A stretch of DNA of 6,884 nucleotides, taken from contig JAAZNX010000075.1 in assembly GCA_012798025.1 (NCBI GenBank), positions 1-6,884 on the forward strand. Direction: 5' to 3'. The notes beneath the pieces were generated by a model. It ran no database searches. It saw only the letters and a program-made list of their open reading frames with translations, and had not been told where the DNA came from. Position numbers and translations under genes: made by a program. Shown piece by piece: positions 5,720 to 6,884 of the stretch; within the stretch, counting starts at the first letter, position 1, and every line of letters begins with the position of its first letter. Origin of the DNA: Methanothrix sp. Its GTDB lineage: Archaea; Halobacteriota; Methanosarcinia; Methanotrichales; Methanotrichaceae.

Positions 5720-6442
5720 ATGAAAGAAGGGATAGTTGACGGCCTTCGCAAGCTCGGCCTGACCGAATATGAGGCAAAAGTCTATGCTACTTTGGTGGGC
5801 ATGGGCGAGGCAACCGCGCGAGAGGTGCATGAGCTATGCGGGGTTCCAAGGACCCGGATATACGACATCCTCCGGGATCTGGAAAAGAAGGGATTTGTAG
5901 AGTTCGTTCAGGGCTCTCCCACCTACTACCGGGCCGTGGAGCCGGATATTGTGATGGAGCGTCTTCGAAGTGAGCTGGTGGCATCCATCGATCGTTCCGC
6001 TAAAGATCTGAAGAGCCTAAGCCTTGAGGCGCATGGTGCATCTCCAGTGTGGTGCATCAGAAGCGAGTGGGCCATAAAAAACCGGATAAAGGATTTCTTG
6101 GACAAGACCGAAAGGGAGCTCACGATCTTCTGCCGCAGTCCTGATCTCTTGAGAGAATACCAGGCCGCTCTGAAGCGAATCGAGGTGCTGAAGATCAAGG
6201 TCGATCGGACAGAGAAGTTCGAGGATTTGGGATTTGCGGTTGTGGCAATGAAAGAGGGCTCAAAGAGGTTTTTCCAGGACACAGTCATCGATGGCGTCAG
6301 CTACAGCATCGACGGCCTGATGATCTCAGACGATCGATCGTCCATTGTGATAGGAACTATCGGTGGCGAGAAGCTGGCCATAATAATCAAGCTGCCCATC
6401 GTAGCCCTCCTGCAAAAGGCTATTTGGGAGGCGATGGTCTAA
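5720..6442 (+). CDS. TrmB-family transcriptional regulator
   Basis: DNA-binding regulator of 240 residues from the ATG at 5720; the ATG at 5708 would add MQLQ. The N-terminal winged helix-turn-helix is typical of TrmB: GLRKLGLTEYEAKVYATLV, then TAREVHELCGVPRTRIYDILRDLEKKGFVEF with the recognition helix at PRTRIYDIL, and a wing through GSPTYYRAVEP. A short helical linker (about residues 80-102) suggests dimerisation. The C-terminal part (about 108-240; ELTIFCRSPDLL, RFFQDTVIDGVSYSIDGLMI) resembles the PLD-like effector domain of TrmB relatives, not the full sugar-binding domain of the longest members. The later start is preferred because the predicted transcript begins near 5715 and the inverted repeat spans 5708. 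Being divergent from the ABC operon and next to the palindrome, it probably controls that operon and itself. The effector is unknown. Confidence 0.88.
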   Translation: MKEGIVDGLRKLGLTEYEAKVYATLVGMGEATAREVHELCGVPRTRIYDILRDLEKKGFVEFVQGSPTYYRAVEPDIVMERLRSELVASIDRSAKDLKSLSLEAHGASPVWCIRSEWAIKNRIKDFLDKTERELTIFCRSPDLLREYQAALKRIEVLKIKVDRTEKFEDLGFAVVAMKEGSKRFFQDTVIDGVSYSIDGLMISDDRSSIVIGTIGGEKLAIIIKLPIVALLQKAIWEAMV

Positions 6443-6483
6443 ATAGCGTCGATCAGCTCTCTTGGCCCACCCCATAGAACAGC
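6443..6483. other. Short gap between convergent genes
   Basis: Forty-one bases separate the regulator stop (6440-6442) and the stop of the next minus-strand gene (6486-6484). I see no convincing hairpin or T-run on either strand, so no terminator is called. Confidence 0.5.
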
Positions 6484-6858
6484 TCAAACCTGCCTTGGCA
6501 GCGGCAGATAAAAGATGACATCCTCATCAGGAACGCAGGCAACTGCCAGGCCGCGCTCCACAAGAAGGTTGCAGACAGATTCCATCAGCTCCTCCAGGCA
6601 ACGGTTATGCAGTTCCACGGATACCCCCTTGAAATCTCCAAAGCCTCCAGTGACCATATCCTCTCCAAATTCAGCATCGGGCAATGTCACCTCCAGCTTG
6701 GCTGCGTCATCTAGGCAGAGGCCCTCTTCTGCTGCAGCAGTCTCAATGAGGCTGATGTAATCCTCTAAGTCCATAGTGCAGACTATGGCTTCAATGCAGC
6801 TCTCACCGTCTTCTGGGTTTCTTCTCGCCAGATAAAGCTGCCAGTCATGAACCTGCAC
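6484..6858 (-). CDS. Uncharacterised acidic, cysteine-rich protein (may be N-terminally partial)
   Basis: I do not recognise this family. From the GTG at 6858 the protein has 124 residues, about 27 Asp/Glu against 7 Lys/Arg, and six cysteines (21, 27, 48, 87, 96, 108) with no CxxC pair. There is no signal peptide or membrane segment, so it is probably cytosolic. Predicted helices near LEDYISLIETAAAEEG (31-46) and ELHNRCLEELMESVCNLLVERG (82-103) surround a Gly-rich VTGGFGDFKGVSV (69-81), suggesting a small alpha/beta fold. The frame stays open upstream to the window edge (…CGRPVEEV before the GTG), so the true start may lie outside. GAGGAG abuts the GTG, too close for a normal ribosome site, which adds to the doubt. 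It converges on the TrmB-like gene and shows no operon link inside the window. Confidence 0.6.
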   Translation of the reverse strand: MQVHDWQLYLARRNPEDGESCIEAIVCTMDLEDYISLIETAAAEEGLCLDDAAKLEVTLPDAEFGEDMVTGGFGDFKGVSVELHNRCLEELMESVCNLLVERGLAVACVPDEDVIFYLPLPRQV

Positions 6859-6884
6859 CTCCTCTACAGGCCTGCCGCAAGAGA

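Noticed and set aside
6780..6860. ATG at about 6847 (minus) with an ideal GAGGAGGTG ribosome site 7 nt upstream
   Set aside because: Opens a frame of only about 21 codons out of register with the acidic protein; most likely chance, though it makes the GTG start less certain.
1..6884. CRISPR array, tRNA/rRNA, toxin-antitoxin or phage genes
   Set aside because: No regularly spaced repeats, cloverleaf-like segments or family motifs of these kinds were seen on either strand.

Overview
The window looks like chromosomal DNA from a methanogenic archaeon, most likely of the Methanothrix (Methanosaeta)/Methanosarcinales type. The evidence is family-level: an archaeal FBPase/IMPase-family phosphatase followed by an NAD kinase, an ABC-2 exporter with a membrane-anchored COG1361 (S-layer/CARDB-like) partner, a TrmB-family regulator, and several TATA-like boxes about 22-30 bp from start codons, as expected for leaderless archaeal mRNAs. 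The genus is inferred and could not be checked by search.

Layout. (1) Positions 1-467, minus strand: the N-terminal 155 residues of a NifS/IscS cysteine desulfurase, running off the left edge. (2) About 523-756: the left end and frameshifted first ORF of an IS3-family-like insertion sequence. Its second ORF is absent, so this is a dead remnant. (3) 768-937: a non-coding stretch with the promoter of the next gene. (4) 938-2573, plus strand: an inositol-monophosphatase-family phosphatase overlapping an NAD kinase. These are the two activities fused in one protein in Methanocaldococcus (MJ0917, NADP phosphatase/NAD kinase), so the pair probably sets the NAD/NADP balance. (5) 5650 down to 2570, minus strand: a tight three-gene operon of a secreted, C-terminally anchored COG1361 protein, an ABC ATPase and an ABC-2 permease. 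Its stop codon overlaps that of the convergent NAD kinase. (6) 5720-6442, plus strand: a TrmB-family regulator, divergent from the ABC operon. A perfect 8-bp inverted repeat lies between its TATA-like element and its likely start, a good candidate operator. (7) 6484 to the right edge, minus strand: a very acidic, cysteine-rich protein of unknown function.

The most coherent unit is the regulator/operator plus COG1361-ATPase-permease module: a self-contained export system whose substrate cannot be read from the sequence. The COG1361 protein carries a charged helical insertion and four N-glycosylation sequons. No tRNA, rRNA, CRISPR array or defence system was seen.
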